A DNA stretch of 64,000 nucleotides. Origin: Actinomycetes bacterium (GTDB lineage Bacteria > Bacillota > Sulfobacillia > Sulfobacillales > JAIMBI01). A model generated the notes under the pieces. That model had not been told where the DNA came from. It made no database searches and worked only from the letters and a program-made list of their open reading frames with translations. Position 1 is the stretch's first letter; each line of letters opens with the position of its first letter. The translations under genes and the position numbers were made by a program. The stretch covers positions 1-64,000 of the forward strand of contig JAIMBI010000018.1 of the NCBI GenBank assembly GCA_023565505.1, in the 5' to 3' direction. This document shows positions 57,412-64,000 of the stretch, one piece after another.

Positions 57412-58395
57412 ATGCGCGCCATCGTGCTTGAACAGTACGGGGATCCCGAGGTGCTCACGTTCAGGGAGGTGCCCGACCCCCCCGTCGGGCCCGGGACGGT
57501 GCGGGTCCGGATCGCCGCCACGGCGCTCAACCGCGCCGACCTGCTGCAGCGGCGGGGTCTCTACCCGCCTCCGGAACCCCGACCGGAATGGGAAATTCCC
57601 GGGTTGGAGTTCGCCGGCATCGTGGACCAAGTGGGACCCGGGGTCGCCGGCGTCCGCGAAGGCGACCGGGTGATGGGTCTGCTGCCGGGCGGGGGCTACG
57701 CGGAGGCCGTGGTGACCTCCGACCGCCTCCTGCTGCCCGTCCCGCCGTCCCTCAGCCTGGACGAGGCGGCGGCCGTCCCGGAGGCCACGTTCACGGCCTA
57801 CGACGCCCTGGAACAGATCGCGGTCCGCCTGGGGGACTGGGTGCTCATCCACGCGGCGGCCAGCGGCGTCGGCACCATGCTGGTCCAGCTCGCCCGCCGG
57901 ATGGGCCTCCGGATCATCGCCACCTGCGGCAGCGACGCGAAGGCCGAGGCCGTGCGGGCCCTCGGCGCCGACGTGGTGGTCAACTACCGCCGTACCGACT
58001 TCCTCGAGGCGGTCCGGGACGCCACGGGCGGCGCGGGGGTGGCGGGGGTGCTGGACCTGGTCGGCGCGGAGTACTTCGACCGGAACCTCCGCGCGTTGGC
58101 CGTCGGCGGCCGGATGATCATCATCGGCACGGTCGGCGGCAACCAGGCGCCGCTCAACCTCGGCGCCCTGCTGAGCCGGCGGCTTCACCTCATCGGCACG
58201 GCGCTCCGCTCGCGGCCGGTGGAGGAAAAGATGCTGCTGACGCAGAAGGTCCGTCGGCACGTCCTGCCGGACCTGGCGGCAGGCCGCATCCGGCCCGTCA
58301 TCGACCGGGTGTACCCCTGGACCGAGGCGGCGGAGGCGCACCGGCGCATGGAGGCGAACCTCAACACGGGGAAGATCGTGCTCCATGTCGCCTGA
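57412..58395 (+). CDS. NAD(P)H:quinone oxidoreductase, zinc-independent MDR family
   Basis: This 327-residue medium-chain reductase begins MRAIVLEQYGDPEVL, has ALNRADLLQRRGLYPPP near 42, and the NADPH site IHAAASGVGTMLVQLARR near 144. It lacks the Cys ligands of zinc alcohol dehydrogenases and matches the QOR/PIG3 (TP53I3) group, which reduce quinones by one electron or reduce enones. C-terminal ALRSRPVEEKMLLTQ is characteristic of that group. ATG at 57412 is nine bases after GAGGAGAGG. It directly follows the tnpB non-coding tail. Confidence 0.9.
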   Translation: MRAIVLEQYGDPEVLTFREVPDPPVGPGTVRVRIAATALNRADLLQRRGLYPPPEPRPEWEIPGLEFAGIVDQVGPGVAGVREGDRVMGLLPGGGYAEAVVTSDRLLLPVPPSLSLDEAAAVPEATFTAYDALEQIAVRLGDWVLIHAAASGVGTMLVQLARRMGLRIIATCGSDAKAEAVRALGADVVVNYRRTDFLEAVRDATGGAGVAGVLDLVGAEYFDRNLRALAVGGRMIIIGTVGGNQAPLNLGALLSRRLHLIGTALRSRPVEEKMLLTQKVRRHVLPDLAAGRIRPVIDRVYPWTEAAEAHRRMEANLNTGKIVLHVA

Positions 58396-58455
58396 TGCCG
58401 GGCGGTCCCGGAGCGCGACCGCCCGGCGGCCGACCAACCACGAGGAGGCGACGCC

Positions 58456-58785
58456 ATGCCTGCGATGCAACACGTGGTGCTGTTCCACTTCCCCCGGGAC
58501 CTGGGCCCCGAGGAGGACGCCACCCTCCGCGGCCGGGTGCAGAATCTCCTGGCCAACATCCCCGGCATCCGTTCGTGCCGTTTCGGCCGGGACGTCAGCG
58601 GCCGGTCGGGCCCCTACCAGTACGGCCTGGTGATGGAGTTCGTGGACGAGGCCGCCGCGGCGGCCTACCAGCCCCATCCGGTCCACCAGGACGTCGTCCG
58701 CTGGTTGAAGGAGCAGGGAGCGGACATTCTCGCCTTCGACTTTCCGCTCACGGCCGAGACCGACTTCGGCGGCTCGCGCGTCTAG
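58456..58785 (+). CDS. Dabb-family stress-responsive alpha/beta barrel protein
   Basis: The 109-residue protein fits the Dabb (dimeric alpha-beta barrel) family: MQHVVLFHFPRDL at the N-terminus, ANIPGIRSCRFGRDVS near 33, and QYGLVMEFVDEAAAAAYQPHPVHQDVV near 56. Dabb proteins are small dimeric barrels, some enzymes and some stress-induced. The conserved His residues HPVHQ may be functional. ATG at 58456 follows GAGGAGG. It lies 60 bases after the oxidoreductase gene and ends in a hairpin, so the two likely form an operon. Confidence 0.87.
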   Translation: MPAMQHVVLFHFPRDLGPEEDATLRGRVQNLLANIPGIRSCRFGRDVSGRSGPYQYGLVMEFVDEAAAAAYQPHPVHQDVVRWLKEQGADILAFDFPLTAETDFGGSRV

Positions 58786-58803
58786 CGGCCCGGCCCGGGC
58801 GGC

Positions 58804-58827
58804 GGGGCGGCGTTTGCCCGCCGCCCC
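58804..58827. terminator. hairpin between convergent Dabb and GNAT genes
   Basis: GGGGCGGCG (58804-58812) pairs with CGCCGCCCC (58819-58827) around a 6-base loop. It fills the 40-base gap between two converging genes and could end both transcripts, though the flanks have no T-run. Confidence 0.55.
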
Positions 58828-59594
58828 TAGCCCAGGGCCGCGCGGCTCCGGGTCCACTCCCAGGCGAATCCCAGGCTTTCGTAGAGGCGGAGCGCGGCCG
58901 TGTTCGTCGCCTCCACCTGGACCACCGCCTGCCGGACGCCCTCGGCCGCCCGGGCGGCCAGGCCGGCCTGCAAAAGCCGCCGGCCGAGTCCCCGCCGGCG
59001 CAGGTCGGGCAGGATGCCCAGCCACACCACCGCCGCCTCGCCGGTGGGGTTGAGCCGGTCCGCGTACAGCCCCACCAGCCGTCCCTGGTGGCGGTACGCG
59101 AAGACGCGCCCGTTCTCGAACTGGCGGAGATACTGCCACACCACGCGCCGCCCGCCCTTGAGCCGGAACACCTGGTCGTAGAGGCTGCCCACCGACTCGG
59201 CCTGCGGAGGGCCGACGGGGACCAACTCCGCCACGGCCCCGTCGACCCCGGTGATCCCCGCCCGGAGTTGGAACACCTGCTCCTTCAGCTCCAGTCCCTG
59301 CCGGCGGAGGATCTCGAACAGCCCCGGCTGGAAACTGTAGACATGCACCACCCGGGGCTTGACCCACATGAGGGCGTATTCCGCCGCCTCGACCGGCGGC
59401 TCGGGCGCATGGGCCCCGAGGACCTGGGTGACTTCGTCCTGCACCCAGCGGAGCGCCCCGACCCGGCTGTCGTCCTGGACGATCCAGGCGAACCGGTGGC
59501 CGTCGTCCTCCAGCCAAGCCTCCCAGTCGCGGACATAGAGCTCCTCGGCCCACGGGTCCGCCGGCGGGCGACCCGGCACCGTCTTGATGGCCAT
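58827..59594 (-). CDS. GNAT N-acetyltransferase
   Basis: A 255-residue protein with a C-terminal GNAT fold: VVWLGILPDLRRRGLGRRLLQAGL near 189-212 is the acetyl-CoA loop (R/QxxGxG/A), followed by VQVEATNTAALRLYESLGF near 223, a typical motif. The N-terminal 110 residues form another, degenerate GNAT-like half, so it may be a double-GNAT protein. The substrate is unknown. The ATG at 59594 has only CAAGGGGTGAGC upstream, a reasonable ribosome site. It is convergent with the Dabb gene. Confidence 0.85.
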   Translation of the reverse strand: MAIKTVPGRPPADPWAEELYVRDWEAWLEDDGHRFAWIVQDDSRVGALRWVQDEVTQVLGAHAPEPPVEAAEYALMWVKPRVVHVYSFQPGLFEILRRQGLELKEQVFQLRAGITGVDGAVAELVPVGPPQAESVGSLYDQVFRLKGGRRVVWQYLRQFENGRVFAYRHQGRLVGLYADRLNPTGEAAVVWLGILPDLRRRGLGRRLLQAGLAARAAEGVRQAVVQVEATNTAALRLYESLGFAWEWTRSRAALG

Positions 59595-59901
59595 GCGCTC
59601 ACCCCTTGCGACCCCACGGCTTCGCCGGTCCCGGCCCGCCGCCGCGGAGGGAGCCGGTCCCGCGTCCCTTCATTCCTACGCGCGTGGGGCGCGTCCATTC
59701 CCATTCCGGTTCCATGCCGGTCGCACCCCGGCTCCGTCCCCGCGCCGGCGGCCTCCGGGCGCGGTCCGCCGCCTCCCGGGCCTCCCCCTCGCGCCCCGAC
59801 GGGCTCGGCCCCACGGTCTCTCATCTCAGCGTGTCCCAAAAACGGAGGGGGGCCCGGTGCCGGGTGCCGGACCCGGCCGGGCCCCGACGCGCCGGGACCG
59901 C
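59595..59901. other. intergenic region, 307 bases
   Basis: I see no gene and no clear regulatory element. The sequence is GC-rich with a moderately lower GC patch around 59670-59720 and 59815-59850. It should contain the promoter of the GNAT gene and the terminator of the phosphofructokinase unit, neither of which I can point to. Confidence 0.4.
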
Positions 59902-60093
59902 TCAGAAGAGGGCGTGCGTCAGGACACGATGGCCCGCCAACAACTCGGCCACCCAGATGATGTAAACGCCGCCCAGGATGACCAGGAGGCTCAACGCCTG
60001 GACGAAGCCCCGGCCGTACCGGCTCGGGTAGCGATACAGCCAGACGCCCACGCCCATGGTGATGAGTCCGAATATCCACCCGAAAATCGTCAT
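59902..60093 (-). CDS. small two-helix membrane protein
   Basis: The 63-residue protein has two membrane helices (about 2-19 and 30-50) joined by the short basic loop YRYPSRYGRGF. No family is recognised. ATG at 60093 follows GGGGACGCC and is eight bases after the phosphofructokinase stop, so it is cotranscribed with that gene. The role is unknown; a structural or assembly factor is a guess. Confidence 0.65.
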   Translation of the reverse strand: MTIFGWIFGLITMGVGVWLYRYPSRYGRGFVQALSLLVILGGVYIIWVAELLAGHRVLTHALF

Positions 60094-60101
60094 GGCGTCC
60101 C

Positions 60102-61085
60102 CTAGATGGCCAGGACTTCGGCCAAGCGGGCGAGTTCCAGGTCGGGTCGCCGCTGACCGGCCGCCACCTGTTCCAGCGGCACCTCCACCGGTCGGCCGGC
60201 GTCCATCCCCACCATGATGCCGCTCCGCCCTTCAGCCAGCGCCCGGACCGCGTGCGTGCCCAGCCGGCCGCCGAGGATGCGGTCCACGGCGGACGGCGGC
60301 CCGCCCCGTTGCAGGTGGCCCAGGATCGTCACGCGGACCTCGTAGCCGGTCAGCCGCCGGAGCGCGTCGGCCACCGGCGCGGCTCCGCCGGCGCCCTCGG
60401 CCACGACCACCAGACTGTGGCGCTTGCCTCGCGCCCGGCTGCGGTGCAGGCGCTCGGCGATGGCCTCGTAGTCGACCGGCGCCTCCGGGATGAGGATCGC
60501 CTCCGCGCCTCCCGCGAGGCCGGCCGACAAAGCGATGGCCCCCGACTCCCGGCCCATGACCTCCACCACGAAGAGCCGCTCGTGGGCGCTGGCGGTGTCC
60601 CGCAGCCGGTCCATGGCCTCCACCACGATGTTGACGGCGGTATCGAAGCCGATGGCCTGGTCCGTGCCGTAGATGTCGTTGTCGATGCTGGCCGGGATTC
60701 CGACGACCCGGACGCCCCGCTCGTGCAGCGCCTGGGCCGCCCTGAGGCTCCCGTCCCCGCCGATGACCACCAGCCCCGCGATCTGATGCTCCGCCAACGC
60801 CCGGACCGCCTGCGCCAGGCCTTCCTCGGTCATCATGGCCGGCGTCCGCGCGGTGTGGAGGATGGTCCCGCCCATCTTGATGATGTCGGCCACCGAGGAC
60901 AGCTCCAGCCGCACCACCCGATTCTCGAACAGCCCGGCGAACCCGCGGCGGATGCCGCGCACGCGGTAACCGAGATAGATGGACTGCCGCACCACCGCGC
61001 GGATCGCGGCGTTCATCCCCGGGGCGTCCCCGCCCGAGGTCAGCACCCCGATCTGGGGCGCCCCATGGGTCTCCTCCGTCGTCAC
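60102..61085 (-). CDS. pfkA: ATP-dependent 6-phosphofructokinase
   Basis: The 327-residue protein is a bacterial PfkA: GVLTSGGDAPGMNAAIRAVVR near 13 binds ATP phosphate, TARTPAM near 78, the GGDGSLRAA motif near 108, and SIDNDIYGTDQAIGFDTAVN near 130 with the catalytic Asp. Gly-Asp-Gly-Ser rather than Gly-Asp-Asp marks ATP rather than pyrophosphate use. MGRESGAIAL and GHLQRGGPPSAVDR complete the fructose-6-phosphate site. It phosphorylates F6P to F1,6BP in glycolysis. GTG at 61085 follows GGGGGACGG. An in-frame upstream codon at 61172 overlaps the iron permease gene and is unlikely. Confidence 0.93.
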   Translation of the reverse strand: MTTEETHGAPQIGVLTSGGDAPGMNAAIRAVVRQSIYLGYRVRGIRRGFAGLFENRVVRLELSSVADIIKMGGTILHTARTPAMMTEEGLAQAVRALAEHQIAGLVVIGGDGSLRAAQALHERGVRVVGIPASIDNDIYGTDQAIGFDTAVNIVVEAMDRLRDTASAHERLFVVEVMGRESGAIALSAGLAGGAEAILIPEAPVDYEAIAERLHRSRARGKRHSLVVVAEGAGGAAPVADALRRLTGYEVRVTILGHLQRGGPPSAVDRILGGRLGTHAVRALAEGRSGIMVGMDAGRPVEVPLEQVAAGQRRPDLELARLAEVLAI

Positions 61086-61147
61086 CGTCCGTCCCCCGCT
61101 TCGCCCGACCGTCGGCCCCGCCACCGTCCCCGACCGAGGCCGGGTCC

Positions 61148-61963
61148 TCAGGCCCGGCGGTGGTGTCCCCATCCCGGCAGGAGGAAGATAGCGAGCGTCA
61201 CCACCATGTATATCACGTACACGCCCACCTGGACGCCGAAGGGATCGGGGACGTAGCCGAAAAAGCCGTGAAGCAGGTTGCCCGCCAGCCCGTCCTCGGA
61301 GAGCACGCGGGACGTGTTCCAGAGGGCGTGACCGTACGGGCCGAACCAGCCGAGGTCGCGGAACTCGTCCAGGGCGTTGGCGAGCAGCCCCCCGGCGAAG
61401 AACACCAGCAGCAGCCCCGACACCTGGAAGAAGCGGCGGAGATTGAGTCGCTGCGAGCCGCGGTACAGCCCCACCGCCAGCGCCACCGCCACCACGGCCC
61501 CGAGCACGGCCCCCACCAGGCCCGACTCGGGATGGACCGCCAGGCCGAGCGCCAGCGACAACAGCACCACCTCGAGGCCCTCCCTGAGAACGGTGACATA
61601 CGCCAGCAGGAACAGCCCGGCCCCGCCTGCCGCCACATCCCGCGCCACCTGCTCCGCGAGGACCCGGCTGTGGGTGCGCTGTTGCCGCCCCAGCCAGATG
61701 ATCATGTACGTCAGCACCACGGCCGCGACCCCATAGGTGACGCCTTCGACGGCCGACTCCAGCGGCGTCCCCACGTACCGACCGATGAGGACCTGGACCA
61801 GGATGCCGCCGAGTAAGGCCGTGAGCGCGGCCGTCACGACGCCGGCCCAGATGTCGCGGACGCGCTCCGGGGCCCCCGCCCGGATCACCGTGGCCAGCAG
61901 CAGTGATACCAAAAGACCGATTTCCAGCCCTTCACGCAGGTAGACGAGGAACGCAGGCAACAT
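61148..61963 (-). CDS. FTR1-family iron permease
   Basis: A 271-residue membrane protein with seven helices and two REGLE motifs, YLREGLEIGLL near 8 and TVLREGLEVVLL near 125, the iron-binding signatures of the FTR1/EfeU family. They carry ferric iron across the membrane, often with a partner ferroxidase (EfeO/B) that is not present here. The helix-rich ends and HGFFGYVPDP near 230 are typical. I chose ATG at 61963 with GGAG six bases upstream; a GTG at 61978 is possible. A near-consensus Fur box lies 35 bases upstream. It runs toward the phosphofructokinase gene, 62 bases away. Confidence 0.92.
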   Translation of the reverse strand: MLPAFLVYLREGLEIGLLVSLLLATVIRAGAPERVRDIWAGVVTAALTALLGGILVQVLIGRYVGTPLESAVEGVTYGVAAVVLTYMIIWLGRQQRTHSRVLAEQVARDVAAGGAGLFLLAYVTVLREGLEVVLLSLALGLAVHPESGLVGAVLGAVVAVALAVGLYRGSQRLNLRRFFQVSGLLLVFFAGGLLANALDEFRDLGWFGPYGHALWNTSRVLSEDGLAGNLLHGFFGYVPDPFGVQVGVYVIYMVVTLAIFLLPGWGHHRRA

Positions 61964-61997
61964 CGACGGCTCCGGCACCCTTTCGACGGCACAGAAT

Positions 61998-62016
61998 GAT
62001 AATGATTCTCACTATC
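61998..62016. promoter_or_regulatory. Fur box upstream of the iron permease gene
   Basis: Bases 61998-62016 match the 19-bp Fur consensus (GATAATGATAATCATTATC) at 16 of 19 positions; differences are at positions 10, 11 and 15. It is an AT-rich island in GC-rich DNA, and lies just upstream of the FTR1 start on the minus strand. When iron is plentiful Fur would repress the permease. No fur gene is in the window. Confidence 0.85.
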
Positions 62017-62267
62017 ATGACCATCTTATTCTTAACCCTGTCGGATCGTACCGTCAATCACCTGCGTTGACGCCGGCCCGTCCCGCGACGGGAGCCGGTG
62101 CCCCGGCGCCGCGGGCCGACGGCCCTTCCGAGCCAGGACCGGCCGCCGGCTCCCCTCGCCGGGATCCGGCCCCTTGGGCGTGCCTCTTGGGGGAAATGCC
62201 GCTTCCTCGCCCCTTGCAGGGGGCCGGCGGCCCGCCCGAACGTGAACAGCCCCGGGCGGCGCGGCCC
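62017..62267. other. intergenic region between iron permease and CoA-transferase genes
   Basis: The AT-rich part near 62017-62060 probably contains the -35 region of the iron permease promoter. The rest is GC-rich and shows nothing recognisable, and no gene is supported. Confidence 0.4.
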
Positions 62268-63005
62268 TCAGGGCTCCGTCGCGCCGAAGAGACGATGGGT
62301 GAACTCGGGGTAGACCTCCGCCAGCCGCGGGCGGACGAGGGTCTCAAGACAGTAGAGTTCGTCCGAACCGGGGGGAGGCGTCGTCCCGACGGCCCCACGC
62401 GCCGCCAGGGCGAATCCCGTGGCGGCCTGCACGCCGTCCCAGGTCTCGCCCGGCGACAGACTGCGGACGACCCACTCGGCTTGGTCCGCATCCCAGTCGA
62501 ACACGGCCCGGGGTGTCACGAGCGCCGCCGGGCCGCCGCGGCGGCGGAATCCGGGAGGCGCTCTGCCCGGGGCGGTGACGAAGTCCACCTGCTCCACCAG
62601 GCCGCGGGGCGAATGGTCGGTCTTGAACAGGATGGTACGCCGGGCGGCGTAGTACAGGACCGCCGAGCCGGCGGCTCCGGGCAGCCGCACCCGGGGGGAC
62701 GCGTACGGCCCGACGGCGGTCAGGTTGATGTTGCCCCGGCGGTCGATCTGGCCCCCGCTCAAGAAGAAGACGTCCAGCCGGCCGCGCTGGGCCCAGTCGA
62801 AGAACTCCTTGGAGCCGTCGTAGAACGGCCAGTCGGGATGACCCAGGACCACCACCTCCGCCCGGGGCGCGTGGTGCGCCTGGGCGAGCCACGCCGCCGC
62901 CGCGCAAAGGGGCGACAACGTCCCCACCCCGACCCGTTCGCCGTCGCGGATCTCCCGGGCCAGGGCACAGATCATGAGGATCTCGGCCTCCCGCTCCAGG
63001 GTCAC
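62268..63005 (-). CDS. CoA-transferase beta subunit
   Basis: This 245-residue protein matches the beta subunit of class I CoA-transferases of the glutaconate/IpdB-like group. Conserved stretches are EILMICALAREIRDGERVGVGT near 8, FFLSGGQIDRRGNINLTAVG near 80, and ARRTILFKTDHSPRGLVEQVDFVT near 118. Catalytic-Glu-type enzymes carry it in other contexts, and IpdB-like relatives instead hydrolyse steroid-ring CoA esters, so either transfer or hydrolysis is possible. ATG at 63005 overlaps the stop of the alpha subunit (ATGA). Its partner is interrupted, see the next entry. Confidence 0.87.
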   Translation of the reverse strand: MTLEREAEILMICALAREIRDGERVGVGTLSPLCAAAAWLAQAHHAPRAEVVVLGHPDWPFYDGSKEFFDWAQRGRLDVFFLSGGQIDRRGNINLTAVGPYASPRVRLPGAAGSAVLYYAARRTILFKTDHSPRGLVEQVDFVTAPGRAPPGFRRRGGPAALVTPRAVFDWDADQAEWVVRSLSPGETWDGVQAATGFALAARGAVGTTPPPGSDELYCLETLVRPRLAEVYPEFTHRLFGATEP

Positions 63006-63856
63006 CGCCCCCTCCCGATCCCGGCGACCGCCTGCGTCCGGTACGTCTCCGCCGGCACCATCACGTACCGTTCCAGATACTCCGCGAAGCCCGCCTCGGT
63101 ACGCGCCAGCCGGGCATACTCGCGCAGGTGGGCGGCGTCGACGCCGTAACGGCGCCCGCAGCCGGCCGGATGGGACCCGAGCGGCGCCTCCACCACCGCC
63201 GTGACATAGAGGCCCGGGACGAAGGTGAACCCGGGTTCCGGTCCCCGGAGCGGGCCGGCGACGATCTCCTCCGCGGTCACGATGGTGATCTCCGCCGCCT
63301 GGGCGAGGATCCGGTTGGTCTCGTGGGGGTCCGTCAACACGTTGCCGTACCGGTCGGCGCGGTCGGCGTGAAACACGGCGACGTCGGGGACCAGCGCCGG
63401 GACCACGACCACCGTCTCCGCGGGATCGTACGGGTTGGTCAGGGTCCGGAAGTCGGGCCGCATGCGCATGATGTCGCTGCCCGCGAGACCGGGCACCGGG
63501 ATGAAGGGGAGACCCATCGCCCCAGCCTGGAGCGCCGCCAGGAGCGCGGGTCAGGTGTGCTCGCGGACCGTAAGCCGCCCCGCCTCCACCGCCGCGCGGA
63601 ACCGGGGAGCCGGTCCGAACTCGCCCAGGGCCACCTGCGACGTCTCCACCTCGTGCACGACGCCGGCTCCGACCAGGAGGTCGAGATTCAAGGCGGCCGT
63701 GGGCACCGCGAGGTATCGCAGGCCCTTTTTCCCGGCCCGGATGAGCGCCCGCACGAAGGCCATGGGCGTGGTGTCGAGCGTGCCGCTCATGGCCACCACC
63801 GACCCCGGGCGGACCAGGCCGATGGCCTCGTCCAACGATACGACCTTGTCCCGCAT
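63002..63856 (-). pseudogene. CoA-transferase alpha subunit with in-frame TGA
   Basis: From ATG at 63856 (behind AGGAGGGG) the frame reads MRDKVVSLDEAIGLVRPGS to TVREHT, then a TGA at 63553-63551. The same frame continues without shift as PALLAALQAGAMGLPFIP through SDIMRMRPDF to the TGA at 63004-63002. Both halves resemble the alpha subunit (GctA/IpdA-like) and the total length, about 284 residues, is normal. A single TGG-to-TGA change would explain the stop. Reinitiation at the ATG at 63517 could give a 171-residue C-terminal piece but the N-terminal helices would be missing. Together with the beta subunit it forms the intended heterodimer. Confidence 0.8.
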
Positions 63857-64000
63857 ACCGCCCCTCCTGATCGCCGCCCGTTGACCAGTGCCGTCTTCGT
63901 GGAAGGAGTTCGGCCCGTCAGCCGCCGATTCCTCCCGCCGCTGGGCGGCTGGACGGAGTGACCGCGCGGGGATGCCAAAATCTGGGATGCCCTGGGATTT
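63857..64000. other. upstream region of the CoA-transferase operon, window edge
   Basis: It holds the ribosome site AGGAGGGG for the alpha-subunit gene and likely its promoter. No other gene can be supported within the remaining 144 bases. Confidence 0.4.

Noticed and set aside
63551-63553. TGA read as tryptophan (genetic code change)
   Set aside because: TGA is used as the normal stop in many intact genes here, including the ATGA overlaps of qoxB/qoxC, the TadG/TadE pair and the epimerase/glycosyltransferase pair.
1-64000. tRNA, rRNA, CRISPR arrays, riboswitches and attachment sites
   Set aside because: I looked for tRNA T-loops, regularly spaced repeats, T-box or common riboswitch cores and integrase-flanked repeats and saw none that could be supported by eye.

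Overview
The window is very GC-rich, gene-dense bacterial chromosome. Many start codons overlap the preceding stop (ATGA or GTGA), and GTG starts are common. The gene content points to a Gram-positive, probably thermophilic or acid-tolerant Firmicute (Symbiobacteriales, Thermaerobacter or Sulfobacillaceae-like). The markers are a YkuI-type EAL protein, a DUF1540 miniprotein, a sedolisin peptidase, a QoxABCD-type quinol oxidase, a FabL-like reductase and a Rex-type operator. This placement is inference; no rRNA or other decisive phylogenetic marker is present.

Layout. 1-3600: a c-di-GMP pair (EAL phosphodiesterase, GGDEF cyclase), then a gap holding a fragment of a DUF1998-type helicase. 3.6-12 kb: asparagine synthetase, DHH phosphoesterase, LigB-type dioxygenase, a metal-transporter-like protein with its own promoter/operator, a sedolisin, a zinc-ribbon protein and a DUF318-type permease. 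12-16 kb: an SDR / acyl-CoA ligase / cyclase operon divergent from a C-N hydrolase. 16.4-22.4 kb: TadG-like and TadE-like proteins, a sugar epimerase and three glycosyltransferases. 22.4-25.7 kb: two more cyclase-family enzymes and a thiolase. 25.8-29.9 kb: the four-subunit quinol oxidase operon with a Rex-like operator upstream. 30-32.3 kb: a decayed IS607 element. 32.8-34.2 kb: a methyltransferase and a Cys/His-rich protein.

34.6-43.6 kb is the centrepiece: an eight-gene minus-strand operon. Five consecutive genes (40286-36338, plus the dehydrogenase before them) match the WbpA-B-D-E-I route to UDP-2,3-diacetamido-2,3-dideoxy-mannuronic acid. They are bracketed by a CapD-like dehydratase and by a second DegT aminotransferase plus a priming sugar-phosphate transferase. 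Together with the glycosyltransferases at 18-22 kb and MurJ at 49 kb this gives the window a strong cell-surface glycan theme.

43.6-55.3 kb: FabL-like SDR, amidase, DHDPS-like lyase, two MFS transporters, MurJ, a lipoprotein, a NYN-domain RNase, a transglutaminase-like protein and the DUF1540 miniprotein. 55.5-57.4 kb: a second, unusually long TnpB gene split by one frameshift, with a structured non-coding tail. 57.4-64 kb: quinone oxidoreductase, Dabb protein, GNAT acetyltransferase, phosphofructokinase, an FTR1 iron permease behind a near-consensus Fur box, and a CoA-transferase pair whose alpha subunit carries an in-frame stop.

Recurring themes are extended -10 promoters (TGnTATAAT-like), several apparently leaderless genes, and convergent gene pairs whose stop codons interlock in a CTAG or CTAA tetramer. 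No tRNA, rRNA, CRISPR array or replication origin was seen.
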